Below, piece by piece: positions 8,176 to 16,856 of a stretch of 64,000 nt of DNA (position 1 is the first letter of the stretch; each line of letters starts with the position of its first letter). The notes under the pieces are model-generated. The model did no database searches, was not told the DNA's origin, and worked only from the letters and a program-made list of their open reading frames with translations. The stretch spans positions 62,001-126,000 of the forward strand of contig NZ_FOZW01000003.1 of NCBI RefSeq assembly GCF_900116195.1, read 5' to 3'. The translations under genes were made by a program, and so were the position numbers. Source of the stretch: Alloyangia pacifica (GTDB lineage Bacteria > Pseudomonadota > Alphaproteobacteria > Rhodobacterales > Rhodobacteraceae).

Positions 8176-9158
8176 GTCAGCGTTCGGGCCCGGGGCGCGA
8201 GGTTGCCCGTCTCGAGGATCGACTTGCGCAGGCGCCCGTGCACGCCCTTCTCCTGATTCACCGACTGGGTGATGGCGAAATCCGCCGCCAGCGAGCAGAG
8301 CTGGTAGGCCTCGGTCTCGCTGATCCCGACCCGCTCGCGGATCATCGCGATCATCTGGCGCAGGGCGATCTGCAGCGCCGTGTCGAGGCTGGCGTGAAAG
8401 CCCATGGAGATCAGTTCCGCCTCGGTCTCTGCCCGCGGGTGATCGATTCCCGTCGTGCCCGCCTTCAGCAGGTCGAACCGGAAGGTCCCGGTCAGCGCCG
8501 TCTCCAGCGCGGTGATGCAGACCTCGCCGTCACCCTGGCAGCCATGCCCGTCACCGCAGGAGAACAGCGCCCCCTCGGTCTGCACCGGCAGGTAGAGCGT
8601 CGCCCCCTCGGTCAGCAATTTGAGATCCATGTTGCCCCCGTGCAGCCGTGGCTGGATCGAGGTGATCTCGCCCCACTCCGGGGCCGGGGCAACGCCCATC
8701 ACCCCGAAGAACGGCGCGAGCGGCAGCGTCGCGCCCCAGGGCAGGCGACAGGTTTTTGCGTCACGGTCGATGGGGATCAGCGAGACGGCTTGCTGCGACA
8801 CGGGGAACTCGCCGGGCAAGGTACCGGACGCCGGGCGCACGAGGTTGAAGCCCCAGTCGGCGCCAAGCTCGACGCGCTCGATCTCGACCTTCAGCACATC
8901 CCCCGGCATCGCCCCCTCGATCGCCACCGGGCCGGTCAGCAGATGGGCGACGCGCGGAAGACCGGCGGCGAGGATCTCTCGCAGTTCCGGGGCGACGGTC
9001 ATGCCCGAGCCCTCGGCCGGCAACAGCTCTTCGCGCCCCGAGAAGGTCTGGATGGTCACGCGGTCACCGGACGCCACGGTCATCACCGGCGGCAGCTCTG
9101 ACCAGAACCGCCCCCAGTGGACGGTCTGCGGGGTGGCGGCGAGGTGATGATGGGTCAT
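8172..9158 (-). CDS. Acetamidase/formamidase family protein
   Basis: A 328-residue cytoplasmic protein of the FmdA/AmdA family, which hydrolyses formamide or short aliphatic amides to the acid plus ammonia. Family-typical stretches include the N-terminal THHHLAATPQTVHWG segment, the GDGHGCQGDGEVC motif in the middle and the C-terminal helix with LCSLAADFAITQSVNQEKGVH. The start at 9158 is chosen over an upstream extension because it matches the family N terminus and has GGAG upstream. The true substrate is not deducible. It ends 8 bases from the SulP stop (convergent) and is preceded by a long non-coding leader with its own presumed promoter. Confidence 0.85.
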   Translation of the reverse strand: MTHHHLAATPQTVHWGRFWSELPPVMTVASGDRVTIQTFSGREELLPAEGSGMTVAPELREILAAGLPRVAHLLTGPVAIEGAMPGDVLKVEIERVELGADWGFNLVRPASGTLPGEFPVSQQAVSLIPIDRDAKTCRLPWGATLPLAPFFGVMGVAPAPEWGEITSIQPRLHGGNMDLKLLTEGATLYLPVQTEGALFSCGDGHGCQGDGEVCITALETALTGTFRFDLLKAGTTGIDHPRAETEAELISMGFHASLDTALQIALRQMIAMIRERVGISETEAYQLCSLAADFAITQSVNQEKGVHGRLRKSILETGNLAPRARTLT

Positions 9159-9471
9159 GTCGACGGGCTCCGGGTTGAGACGGGCGCAGCTTCGCGGCGC
9201 GGAGACGGAAGGTAAAGCGTCCAGTGGCGGTCCCGCTCTCGCCGCCGGACTTAAGGCGAAGGTGCCGGTTGGGTGTGCGTTCCAAGTGGCGCCATCGGTG
9301 CAAGCCCGATGGGCGGCGGCGTCCCGGCGGGCAGGCACTTTGTCTCCGGGTTCCGACCCTTTCGGCTGCTCTCCTCCGGCGGGCATGAAGCGAAGCCCTC
9401 GCACAAGGCCGCGCCATTCCACGGGCCAGCGCGCGCCCGGCTCACCTCTCGCAGATCCCGCGCCTCCCCAA
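9159..9471 (-). ncRNA. Long GC-rich structured leader of the amidase gene (unassigned)
   Basis: About 310 bases lie between the efflux-pump terminator and the amidase start with no convincing gene. On the minus strand it can form a clean hairpin CCATCGG-GCTTGCA-CCGATGG (about 9295-9315), embedded between nearly complementary AAAGTG and CACTTGG segments that could close a larger stem. This is compatible with a regulatory 5' leader, but it matches none of the riboswitch consensus sequences I know (glycine, guanidine, SAM, FMN, TPP and cobalamin were considered). Function unknown. Confidence 0.35.
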
Positions 9472-9500
9472 AGAAAAAGAGCGGACCCGTAGGCCCGCTC
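9472..9500 (-). terminator. Rho-independent terminator of the efflux operon
   Basis: On the minus strand GAGCGGGCC pairs with GGTCCGCTC (one G-U pair) around a short TACG-type loop and is followed by TTTTTCTTT. It lies 25 bases after the stop of the RND pump gene. Confidence 0.9.
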
Positions 9501-9524
9501 TCTCAACTCTCAGCTTTGCCGTGA

Positions 9525-12500
9525 TCAGCTGGCCATTTCCGCTCTCTTGGCGGCCAGCTCGCGCTCCTTCTTGCGGCCGAAGACCTTCATCACCACGACG
9601 AAGAACAGCGGCACGAAGAGCACGCCCAGCACGGTGCCGGTGATCGTCCCGCCGAGCACCGCCGAGCCCACCGCCTGACGGCCGCCGGCGCCCGCGCCCG
9701 AGGACAGCACCAGCGGCACCACCCCCAGCGAGAAGGCCAGCGAGGTCATGATGATGGGACGGAAGCGCTGACGCGCCGCCTCCTTCACCGCGACCAGCAG
9801 CGGCTCGCCATTCTCCTCGTAGCGTTCCCGGGCAAATTCCACGATCAGGATCGCGTTCTTGCCCGTCAGACCGATCACGGTCAGCAGGCCGACCTGGAAG
9901 AAGACGCCGTTCTCGAAGCCGAAGAAATAGGCCGCGCCCATGGTGCCCAGCACGCCGATCGGCATCGCCAGCATCACCGAGAAGGGGATCGTCCAGCTCT
10001 CGTAGAGCGCCGCGAGGCAGAGGAAGATCGCCGCCAGCGACAGGCCGTAGAGCAGGCCCGCAGAGCCGCCGGAATCGCGCTCTTCCAGCGACAGGCCGGT
10101 CCAGGCGATCTGGTAGCCCGGCGGAAGTTGCGAGGCGAGCTTCTCGATCTCGGCCATGGCCTCGCCGGTGGTCACGCCCGGCACCGGCGAGCCCTGGATC
10201 TGCATCGACGGAATCCCGTTGTAGCGGTTCAGGCCCTGCGGACCGTAGGTCCAGCTCTCCTTGGTGAAGTTGGCAAAGGGCACCAGGTCGCCCGAGGCGT
10301 TGCGCACGCGCCACTTCTCGAGGTCCGACGGCGTCGCACGGCTGTCCGGCTCGCCCTGCACGTAAACCCGCTTGATCCGGCCGTTGTCGTTGAAGTCGTT
10401 CACGTACTGACCAGCCCAGGCGATGGACAGCGTGTTGCCGACGTTGGTCGGGGTCACGCCCATTGCGCCGGCGGCACGCCAGTCGATGTCGAGCTTGAAC
10501 TGCGCCGCATCCTCCAGTCCCGAGGGCCGGATCGAGGCGATCAGCGGGCTCTGCGAGGCCATGCCCAAGAGCTGGTTGCGCGCGTTGAGCAGTTGCTCAT
10601 GCGTCTGCCCGCCCTGCGCCTGCAGGTAGAAGTCGAAGCCCGAGACGTTGCCCAGCTCGATCACCGCCGGCGGCACGATCGGGAAGACCATGGCGTCGCG
10701 GATGCCCATGAAGGCCGGGAAGGCGCGTCCCGCCACCGCCTGCACGCTCTGCGCGGGCGACGGGCGTTCCTCCCAGTCCTTCATCCGCACGAAGGCGAGA
10801 CCCATGTTCTGACCCTGCCCGGCAAAGGAGAAGCCGACGACGCCGAACATGGAATCCACTGCCTCGGTTTCCGTTGCGAAGTGGTCCTGCACCTGCTCGA
10901 CCACGTCGAGCGTGCGCTCGGCGGTGGCCCCGGTCGGCGCCTGGATGAGGGTCATCAGGATGCCCTGGTCCTCATCCGGCAGGAAACCGGTCGGCGTGCT
11001 GTTGAACAGGAACACCATGGCGTAGCCGAGCGCGCCGTAGACCACCAGCATGCGCAGCGGGCGCTTGATGATGTGGCCCACGGTGCCGGCGTAGCCGCCG
11101 GTCAGCTTGTCGAACCCCTTGTTGAACCAGCCCAGCGGACCACGGCTCGTGTGATGCGCGTCCTTGGACTTGAGGATGGTGGCACAGAGTGCCGGTGTCA
11201 GGGTCAGCGCGACCAGCACCGACAGGCCCATGGCCGAGACGATGGTGATCGAGAACTGCCGGTAGATGATCCCGGTCGAGCCCCCAAAGAAGGCCATGGG
11301 CACGAACACCGCCGACAGCACCAGCGCGATGCCGACGAGCGCCCCGGTGATCTGGCCCATGGACTTGCGGGTTGCTTCGCGGGGGCCGAGGCCCTCTTCT
11401 TCCATGATCCGCTCGACGTTCTCCACGACCACGATGGCGTCGTCGACGAGTAGGCCGATGGCCAGCACCATGGCGAGCATGGTCAGCGTGTTGATGGTGA
11501 AGCCCGCCATGGCGAGGATCGCGAAGGTGCCGAGGATGACCACGGGCACCGCCAGCGTCGGGATGATCGTCGCGCGGATGTTCTGCAGGAACAGGAACAT
11601 CACCAGGAACACCAGCACGATGGCTTCCATCAGCGTCTTCTGCACCTCGTGGATCGAGATCTCGATGAACGGGGTGGTGTCATAGGGGATGACGTAGCTC
11701 ACGCCCTCGGGGAAGAATTCGGCGACTTCGGCGATGCGTTCCTTCACCCGCTCGGCGGTGTCGAGCGCGTTTGCGCCCGAGGCGAGCTGCAGCGCCATGC
11801 CCGAGGAGGGCTTGCCGTTGTAGCGCGCGATGGTCGAGTAGTTCTCGGCCCCGACCTCGACCCGCGCCACGTCTTTGAGCAGCACGAGACCGCCATCGGT
11901 TTCCGAGCGCAGCACGATGTTGCGGAAATCCTCGGGGGTGCTGAGCAACGACTGCGCGGTGATCGTGGCGTTGAGCTGCTGACCCTCGGGGGCGGGCAGC
12001 GTGCCGAAGGCACCGGCCGAGATCTGCGCGTTCTGTGCCGAGACCGCGCTGACCACGTCCGAGGGGGTCATCTCGAAGGCAGAGAGCTTGGACGGGTCGA
12101 GCCAGATCCGCATCGCATATTGCGCGCCGAAGACCTGTGCCCCGCCGACGCCCTCGATCCGGCTGAACTCGTCCACGAGGTTCGAGTTCAGGTAGTCCGA
12201 GAGGTCGGCCTGGTCCATGCGGCCGTCATCCGAGATCAGGCCGATCACCATCATGAAGGACGAGGAGGCCTTTTCCACGGTGACGCCCTGGCGCTGCACC
12301 GTCTCGGGCAGCAGCGCCGTCGCCTGTGACAGCTTGTTCTGCACCTGGACCTGCGCCACGTCCGGATCGGTGCCGGACTCGAAGGTCAGGGTGATCGAGG
12401 CGGTGCCCGCCGAGGTCGACGACGACGACATATAGCGCATGCCGTCGAGCCCGGTCATCTGCTGCTCGACGATCTGGGTGACCGTATTGGCCACCGTCTC

Positions 12501-12662
12501 GGCCGAGGCGCCGGGGTACTGCGCGCTGATCCGCACCGAGGGCGGTGCGATCTCTGGGTATTGCGCGATGGGAAGGTTGAGGATCGAGAGCACCCCGATC
12601 CCCATGATGAGGATCGAAATCACCCAGGCAAAGACCGGACGGTCGATGAAAAAGCGTGCCAT
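9525..12662 (-). CDS. RND multidrug efflux pump inner-membrane transporter (HAE1/AcrB-like)
   Basis: A 1045-residue AcrB/MexB-type permease of normal family length. The start (MARFFIDRPVFAWV) is the canonical HAE1 N terminus, and AAGGA lies 8 bases before the ATG at 12662. It has 12 predicted membrane helices in two halves, two large periplasmic porter/docking regions, and the proton-relay Asp pair in TM4 (LLVDDAIVVVENVER). It uses the proton gradient to export hydrophobic or amphiphilic compounds from the periplasm. It forms an operon with the adaptor gene 22 bases upstream; no outer-membrane channel (TolC/OprM) gene is present nearby, so it must use one encoded elsewhere. Expression is probably controlled by the adjacent divergent TetR regulator. 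Confidence 0.95.
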   Translation of the reverse strand: MARFFIDRPVFAWVISILIMGIGVLSILNLPIAQYPEIAPPSVRISAQYPGASAETVANTVTQIVEQQMTGLDGMRYMSSSSTSAGTASITLTFESGTDPDVAQVQVQNKLSQATALLPETVQRQGVTVEKASSSFMMVIGLISDDGRMDQADLSDYLNSNLVDEFSRIEGVGGAQVFGAQYAMRIWLDPSKLSAFEMTPSDVVSAVSAQNAQISAGAFGTLPAPEGQQLNATITAQSLLSTPEDFRNIVLRSETDGGLVLLKDVARVEVGAENYSTIARYNGKPSSGMALQLASGANALDTAERVKERIAEVAEFFPEGVSYVIPYDTTPFIEISIHEVQKTLMEAIVLVFLVMFLFLQNIRATIIPTLAVPVVILGTFAILAMAGFTINTLTMLAMVLAIGLLVDDAIVVVENVERIMEEEGLGPREATRKSMGQITGALVGIALVLSAVFVPMAFFGGSTGIIYRQFSITIVSAMGLSVLVALTLTPALCATILKSKDAHHTSRGPLGWFNKGFDKLTGGYAGTVGHIIKRPLRMLVVYGALGYAMVFLFNSTPTGFLPDEDQGILMTLIQAPTGATAERTLDVVEQVQDHFATETEAVDSMFGVVGFSFAGQGQNMGLAFVRMKDWEERPSPAQSVQAVAGRAFPAFMGIRDAMVFPIVPPAVIELGNVSGFDFYLQAQGGQTHEQLLNARNQLLGMASQSPLIASIRPSGLEDAAQFKLDIDWRAAGAMGVTPTNVGNTLSIAWAGQYVNDFNDNGRIKRVYVQGEPDSRATPSDLEKWRVRNASGDLVPFANFTKESWTYGPQGLNRYNGIPSMQIQGSPVPGVTTGEAMAEIEKLASQLPPGYQIAWTGLSLEERDSGGSAGLLYGLSLAAIFLCLAALYESWTIPFSVMLAMPIGVLGTMGAAYFFGFENGVFFQVGLLTVIGLTGKNAILIVEFARERYEENGEPLLVAVKEAARQRFRPIIMTSLAFSLGVVPLVLSSGAGAGGRQAVGSAVLGGTITGTVLGVLFVPLFFVVVMKVFGRKKERELAAKRAEMAS

Positions 12663-12684
12663 TGTCAGGTTCCTTGCGTCGGGC

Positions 12685-13845
12685 TCACTCGGTGGCCGCG
12701 GCGGTTTCTTCGGTTCCGGCAGCCGCGCGTTCCTCCGGCGCAACGGTCTGACCCTCGGCGATCTTCTGCAGGCCGGCCACGACCACGCGGTCCCCGGCCT
12801 GGAGCCCTTCGCTCACCACCCACTGGTTGCCCTGGTCGCTCTCGATGGTCAGCTGGCGGGTCTCGACGACGTTCTCGGCGTTGACAACCATGGCCATCGG
12901 ACGGCCGCGGCGGTCGCGGCTGACGCCTTCCTGCGGCACCAGGATGGCGCCGTAGACCGAACCCTGCGGCAGCTCGACCTGCACGTACATGCCGGGCAGC
13001 AGCAGGTGGTCTTCGTTGGGGAATTCGAGACGCAGCACGACCACGCCGGTCTGCTCGTTCACATGCGGCTCGGCGGCGGCAAGACGGCCCGTGTGCTCGT
13101 AGAGCTCGCCGTCGGCGAGGCGCAGGCTCACTTCCGCCTCGCTCTCACGCGCGGCGGCCTGGCCGCTGCGGCGCCAGCGCAGCATCTCGGCGGCGGATTG
13201 CGTCACGTCGACGTTCACCGTGTCGATGGCGCGGATCGTGGTCAGCGCGGTGGCCTGGCCGGAGGTGACCAGCGCGCCCTGCGTCGCGTCCGACAGGCCC
13301 ACGACGCCCGACAGCGGCGCACGGATGGTGGTCCGCTCGAGGTCGATGTCCGAGGACAGCAGCTGCGCCTCGGCCACTTTCACCGCTGCTTCGGCCACGT
13401 CACGCGCCGCCAGAGCGTCGTCCAGAGACTGCTGGCTGCTCACCGAACGCTCGCGCAGTTCCTGCTGGCGGGTCAGTTCGCGTTCCGCCGAGGCGAGCTG
13501 CGCCTGTGCCTGAGCGAGACCGGCTTCCGCCGAGGCCTTGGCCGCCTCGTAGGTGGCCGGGTCGATGCGGTAGAGCGGATCGCCACGGTTCACCGTGGTG
13601 CCCTCTTCGAAAAGCCGCTCGTTGATGATGCCGCTCACCTGCGGCCGCACCTCCGCCACGCCCGACGCCTGCACCCGGCCCGGCAGCTTGGCGGTCAGCG
13701 TTACGTCTGCGGATTGCAGCGTCACGACAGTCACGGGCTGCGGCGGTTGCTCGCCCCCCTGCTGCGCAGCCGCAGCTGTGGCGACGGTCAGTGCCGCGAT
13801 CAGGGCGAATGGCCGCAGCAGTGCGGAGGCGGGTCGGATCGGCAT
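12685..13845 (-). CDS. RND efflux periplasmic adaptor (AcrA/MexA-like membrane fusion protein)
   Basis: A 386-residue membrane-fusion protein linking the RND pump to an outer-membrane channel. It shows a Sec signal (residues about 1-28, ending ATAAAAQ), the barrel-sandwich segment (KLPGRVQASGVAEVRPQVSGIINERLFEEG), an alpha-hairpin coiled coil about residues 95-150 rich in Ala/Gln/Glu, and the second lipoyl half (IRAPLSGVVGLSDA). Unlike AcrA and MexA it has no lipobox Cys after the signal, so it is probably a soluble or non-lipidated adaptor. The start at 13845 is preceded by GGAG. The C terminus is an Ala/Glu-rich tail. Confidence 0.93.
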   Translation of the reverse strand: MPIRPASALLRPFALIAALTVATAAAAQQGGEQPPQPVTVVTLQSADVTLTAKLPGRVQASGVAEVRPQVSGIINERLFEEGTTVNRGDPLYRIDPATYEAAKASAEAGLAQAQAQLASAERELTRQQELRERSVSSQQSLDDALAARDVAEAAVKVAEAQLLSSDIDLERTTIRAPLSGVVGLSDATQGALVTSGQATALTTIRAIDTVNVDVTQSAAEMLRWRRSGQAAARESEAEVSLRLADGELYEHTGRLAAAEPHVNEQTGVVVLRLEFPNEDHLLLPGMYVQVELPQGSVYGAILVPQEGVSRDRRGRPMAMVVNAENVVETRQLTIESDQGNQWVVSEGLQAGDRVVVAGLQKIAEGQTVAPEERAAAGTEETAAATE

Positions 13846-13984
13846 GGGAGGGCTCCGGAAACAGCAATAAGGTGCATCTTGCACAAAAGTCCTGAATCGC
13901 GATAAGGAAACGCAATGGTTTTGTAAAGCGCCGAGATGTACCAGCGTTACGATTTAGATACCGCCCTGTGACCCAAGGACACCA
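13846..13984. promoter_or_regulatory. Divergent promoter/operator region of the efflux operon and tetR gene
   Basis: A relatively AT-rich 139-base intergenic region. It contains the perfect inverted repeat GTGCA-TCT-TGCAC at 13872-13884, 27 bases upstream of the adaptor start, a position suited to repression of the efflux operon by the TetR protein. The assignment of the operator is inference. Confidence 0.5.
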
Positions 13985-14653
13985 ATGACCGATTCTGCCC
14001 AGTCCGACGACGCCCAGACCCCGCCCCGCCGCCGCGGGCGACCGGTGCAAATGGATCACAAGACGCGGGAAGAACTGGTCCTGTCCACCGCGACGCAGAT
14101 GATCGCCGAGCGCGGGCTTGAGGAGGCTTCGGTCGCTGCCATCGCCCGGCAGGTGCACATGTCGAAACGCACGATCTACACAATGTTCGACAGCCGCGAG
14201 GCGCTGCTCGGGGCCTGTTTCGCCCGTATCGGGCAGCGGATTTTCCGCAGCCGCGACACCGAGAACCTAGACGCGCCGCTCGAGGAGCGGCTGCGCCACC
14301 TTCTGACGCTGAACGAGGAACCGACGCTGAACGAGGCCCCGCTGGAGCTGTTGCGCGCGGTGATCACCTCGGCGCCCACTTACCCGAAGCTCGCCTGCAG
14401 CATCCTCGAGAGCGGCGCGCTTGCCCTGCGCAACCACATTGCCCGCGAGCTCTCCGAGGCGGTGGAAAAGGGGGAACTGGCGCTTGATCCCGCGGATTGC
14501 GACTCCGCCGCCGAGATGCTGATGGACATGTGCCTCGGCAACGGCATCCACAAGCTTCTGGACCCGGAGCGCTTCTGCTCGTCGCCGGAGCTGCGCGCGA
14601 TACGGCGCGACCGTGCGATCACCCTGTTCCTTGACGGCGCCCGACCGCGCTGA
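13985..14653 (+). CDS. TetR/AcrR family transcriptional regulator
   Basis: A 222-residue regulator. A basic, Pro/Arg-rich N-terminal arm (PRRRGRPVQ) precedes the TetR helix-turn-helix at about residues 25-75 (ATQMIAERGLEEASVAAIARQVHMSKRTIYTMFDSREAL); the remainder is a helical ligand-binding/dimerisation domain. It is transcribed divergently from the RND efflux operon, the usual position of an AcrR/MtrR/NalC-type local repressor that is released by pump substrates. It ends 3 bases before the convergent hutC stop. Confidence 0.9.
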   Translation: MTDSAQSDDAQTPPRRRGRPVQMDHKTREELVLSTATQMIAERGLEEASVAAIARQVHMSKRTIYTMFDSREALLGACFARIGQRIFRSRDTENLDAPLEERLRHLLTLNEEPTLNEAPLELLRAVITSAPTYPKLACSILESGALALRNHIARELSEAVEKGELALDPADCDSAAEMLMDMCLGNGIHKLLDPERFCSSPELRAIRRDRAITLFLDGARPR

Positions 14654-14656
14654 AGC

Positions 14657-15385
14657 TCAGGTCAACGACGGCGTGAACCGCGCGCTCAGCCGGTTGGCCG
14701 CGCCCGGATAGGTCAGCCGCACCTCGGTCACTGTCTCGCCCTGCCGCCAGGTGCGACGCTCCATCACCAGGCACGGCGTGCCTGCCGTGAGATCGAGCAG
14801 CCTCGCCACGCGCGCCGAGGCGCCGACCGCGGCAATGGTATGCTCGGCTTCGCTCCACGGGATGTGGCGCAGCAGCCAGACCCCCGGCGCCAGCTCGGCA
14901 AAGCTCTCGCCGCGTGCCGCGGGCGCGACCTCGAGGTTGATCACCCGGTCCTCGAGGCAGAAAGGCGCCTCGTCGGCATAGTGAAGGCAGGTAAGCGCCA
15001 GCACCTCGCTGCCCACCTCGATTCCCAGCTCCCCGGCCTCGCCGGGCGCGGCCTTGCGCAGCACCCTCTCAACCACCTCGTGGCGGTAGGTGCCACCCTG
15101 CGCGGTCACCTCGTCCTTGATGTCCTTGATCTCCAGAACCGCGTTCTGGCTCTGCTGCGGCATCACGATGGAGCCGGTCTTGCGCCGCCGCAGCACCAGC
15201 CCGGCATTGGCGAGCTGGGTCATCACCTTGTTCACGGTCATCCGCGAACAACCGTATTCCGTCCGCAGCTCCTGCTCGGTCGGGATGCGGTGTCCGGGCG
15301 GCCAGGCGCCGGAGAGGATCTTGCCCTCGAGGTCGCTGCGGATGCGATCGTGCAGCGACGCTCTGGGGGCGGTCTCCTTGCTCAT
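14657..15385 (-). CDS. hutC: Histidine utilisation repressor HutC (GntR/UTRA family)
   Basis: A 242-residue GntR-family regulator with an N-terminal winged helix (residues about 9-78, including PTEQELRTEYGCSRMTVNKV) and a C-terminal UTRA ligand domain (about 95-235). HutC proteins repress hut genes and are released by urocanate. It is the last gene of the minus-strand hut locus, 11 bases after the ABC ATPase gene, so it is probably co-transcribed and autoregulated. Two similar candidate operator sites lie at 18502-18513 and 25259-25270, before the binding-protein gene and hutI. The specific HutC name rests on the context plus family resemblance. Confidence 0.9.
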   Translation of the reverse strand: MSKETAPRASLHDRIRSDLEGKILSGAWPPGHRIPTEQELRTEYGCSRMTVNKVMTQLANAGLVLRRRKTGSIVMPQQSQNAVLEIKDIKDEVTAQGGTYRHEVVERVLRKAAPGEAGELGIEVGSEVLALTCLHYADEAPFCLEDRVINLEVAPAARGESFAELAPGVWLLRHIPWSEAEHTIAAVGASARVARLLDLTAGTPCLVMERRTWRQGETVTEVRLTYPGAANRLSARFTPSLT

Positions 15386-15396
15386 GCCGCCCTCCG

Positions 15397-16188
15397 TCAG
15401 ACCAGCGTCGAGGCGCCGCGGTCGAGATAGGTGTCGAGGAACTGCTCGAGGCGCGGGTGACGCGGCTTGGCAAAGACCTTGGACGGCGCATCGGTGAACA
15501 GCAGCTTGCCTTGATCAAGGAAGCTGATCTGGTTGCCAACGGTGGCGGCAAAGCCGATCTCGTGGGTCACCACGACCATGGTCATCCCCTCGGAGGCGAG
15601 CCCGCGCATCACGTTCAGCACCTCGCCGGTCAACTCCGGATCGAGCGCCGAGGTCGGCTCGTCGAAGAGCATGATCTTCGGCTCCAGCGCCAACGAGCGG
15701 GCAATCGCCACGCGCTGCTGCTGGCCGCCCGAAAGCTGGCTCGGATAGTGCCCGGCGCGGTTCTCCAGCCCGACCTTGCGCAGCTGCACCATTGCCTTTT
15801 CCTCGGCCTCGGCCTTGCTCATCCTGCGCACCCGGCGCAGCGCCGCAGAAACGTTGCCGAGCGCGGTCATGTGGGGCCACAGGTTGAACTGCTGGAACAC
15901 CATGCCGATCTGCGAGCGGACCTTGCGCAGGTCGGTCGCGCTCTGGCGCTGGCGCTTGCCGGCGCCGTCGTAGACGAAACCGAGCGGCGCGCCCTCGATG
16001 AAGATCGAGCCGTCGGTGGCCTCTTCGAGGAAGGCCATGCAGCGCAACAGCGTCGACTTGCCCGAGCCCGAGGGGCCGATCAGGCAGGACACCTGCCCGC
16101 GCGGGATTTCCAGCGAGATGTCGTCGAGAACCGTCGTCTCGCCGAAACGTTTCACCAGATGCTGAACGGAGATCGCGTTGTCGCTCAT
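15397..16188 (-). CDS. Polar amino acid ABC transporter, ATP-binding protein
   Basis: A 263-residue ATPase of the GlnQ/HisP type. Walker A GPSGSGKST, signature LSGGQQQR and Walker B IMLFDEPTSALDPE are intact, as is the switch His in VVVTHEIG. It powers uptake through the two adjacent permeases, overlapping the first by 4 bases (16185-16188). Context within the hut locus makes histidine or urocanate the likely substrate. The length is typical for the family. Confidence 0.93.
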   Translation of the reverse strand: MSDNAISVQHLVKRFGETTVLDDISLEIPRGQVSCLIGPSGSGKSTLLRCMAFLEEATDGSIFIEGAPLGFVYDGAGKRQRQSATDLRKVRSQIGMVFQQFNLWPHMTALGNVSAALRRVRRMSKAEAEEKAMVQLRKVGLENRAGHYPSQLSGGQQQRVAIARSLALEPKIMLFDEPTSALDPELTGEVLNVMRGLASEGMTMVVVTHEIGFAATVGNQISFLDQGKLLFTDAPSKVFAKPRHPRLEQFLDTYLDRGASTLV

Positions 16189-16856
16189 GCCTTGGCCAGC
16201 CTGTATCTTGAGAGTTTCTTTTCAGCAAAGCGCCCCAGCACGCCCGCCAATTCGACCAGCACCCAGTAAACGAGCGCGATGAGCACCATGGCCTCGACGA
16301 AGGCATATTCCTGCGAGCCGATGGCGCTGGCGGTCATCGTCATCTCGGGGACCGTGATGAGCGAAAGCAGCGCCGTTTCCTTCAGCAGGATGATCGCCAT
16401 GTTGACCGAGGGCGGGATCACCAGCAGCGCCATCTCGGGCAGCAGGATGTTGCGGATGATCTGGATGCGCGTAAAGCCGAGGCATTCCGCCGCCTCGACA
16501 TGGCCCGGCGGCACCGACTGGTAGCCCGCCCGGAAGATCTCGGCGAAATAGGCCGCGCCGTAGATGCTCAGTGCCAGCAGACCCGCCGGCAGCGCATCCA
16601 GCGACAGGCCGATGTAGGGACCGCCGAAGTAGAGCAGGAAGAGCTGCACGAGGAAGGGCGTGCCGCGGATCACCTCGATCGGTACGGTCAGCGCCTTGTC
16701 GACGATGACGCCGCCATAGCGCCGCGCGGTGGCGACGATGAAGCCGATCAGCGCCGCGGCGAGCGTGCCTACCACCCAGACGAAGACCGTCATGGCGATG
16801 CCGGAGACGAGCGCGTCCTGCTTCGACAGGATGACGTTGAAATCGAAGCCCATCAC
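16185..16856 (-). CDS. Polar amino acid ABC transporter permease (HisM/GlnP type)
   Basis: A 223-residue inner-membrane permease with about five hydrophobic segments and the EAA-loop typical of the HisM/GlnP group (HVEAAECLGFTRIQIIRNILLPEM, about residues 119-142). It pairs with the second permease, which it overlaps by 4 bases at 16853-16856, and with the ATPase, which it overlaps by 4 bases at 16185-16188. In the hut locus it probably imports histidine or a histidine-derived substrate. Confidence 0.92.
   Translation of the reverse strand: MMGFDFNVILSKQDALVSGIAMTVFVWVVGTLAAALIGFIVATARRYGGVIVDKALTVPIEVIRGTPFLVQLFLLYFGGPYIGLSLDALPAGLLALSIYGAAYFAEIFRAGYQSVPPGHVEAAECLGFTRIQIIRNILLPEMALLVIPPSVNMAIILLKETALLSLITVPEMTMTASAIGSQEYAFVEAMVLIALVYWVLVELAGVLGRFAEKKLSRYRLAKA

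Noticed and set aside
9159..9471. Possible cobalamin, glycine or guanidine riboswitch before the amidase
   Set aside because: A GGTGCAAGCCC stretch on the plus strand recalls the cobalamin L4 loop, but the CUGCCCCCGCAACUGU box and other conserved parts are missing and the gene lies on the other strand; glycine and guanidine consensus blocks are also absent.
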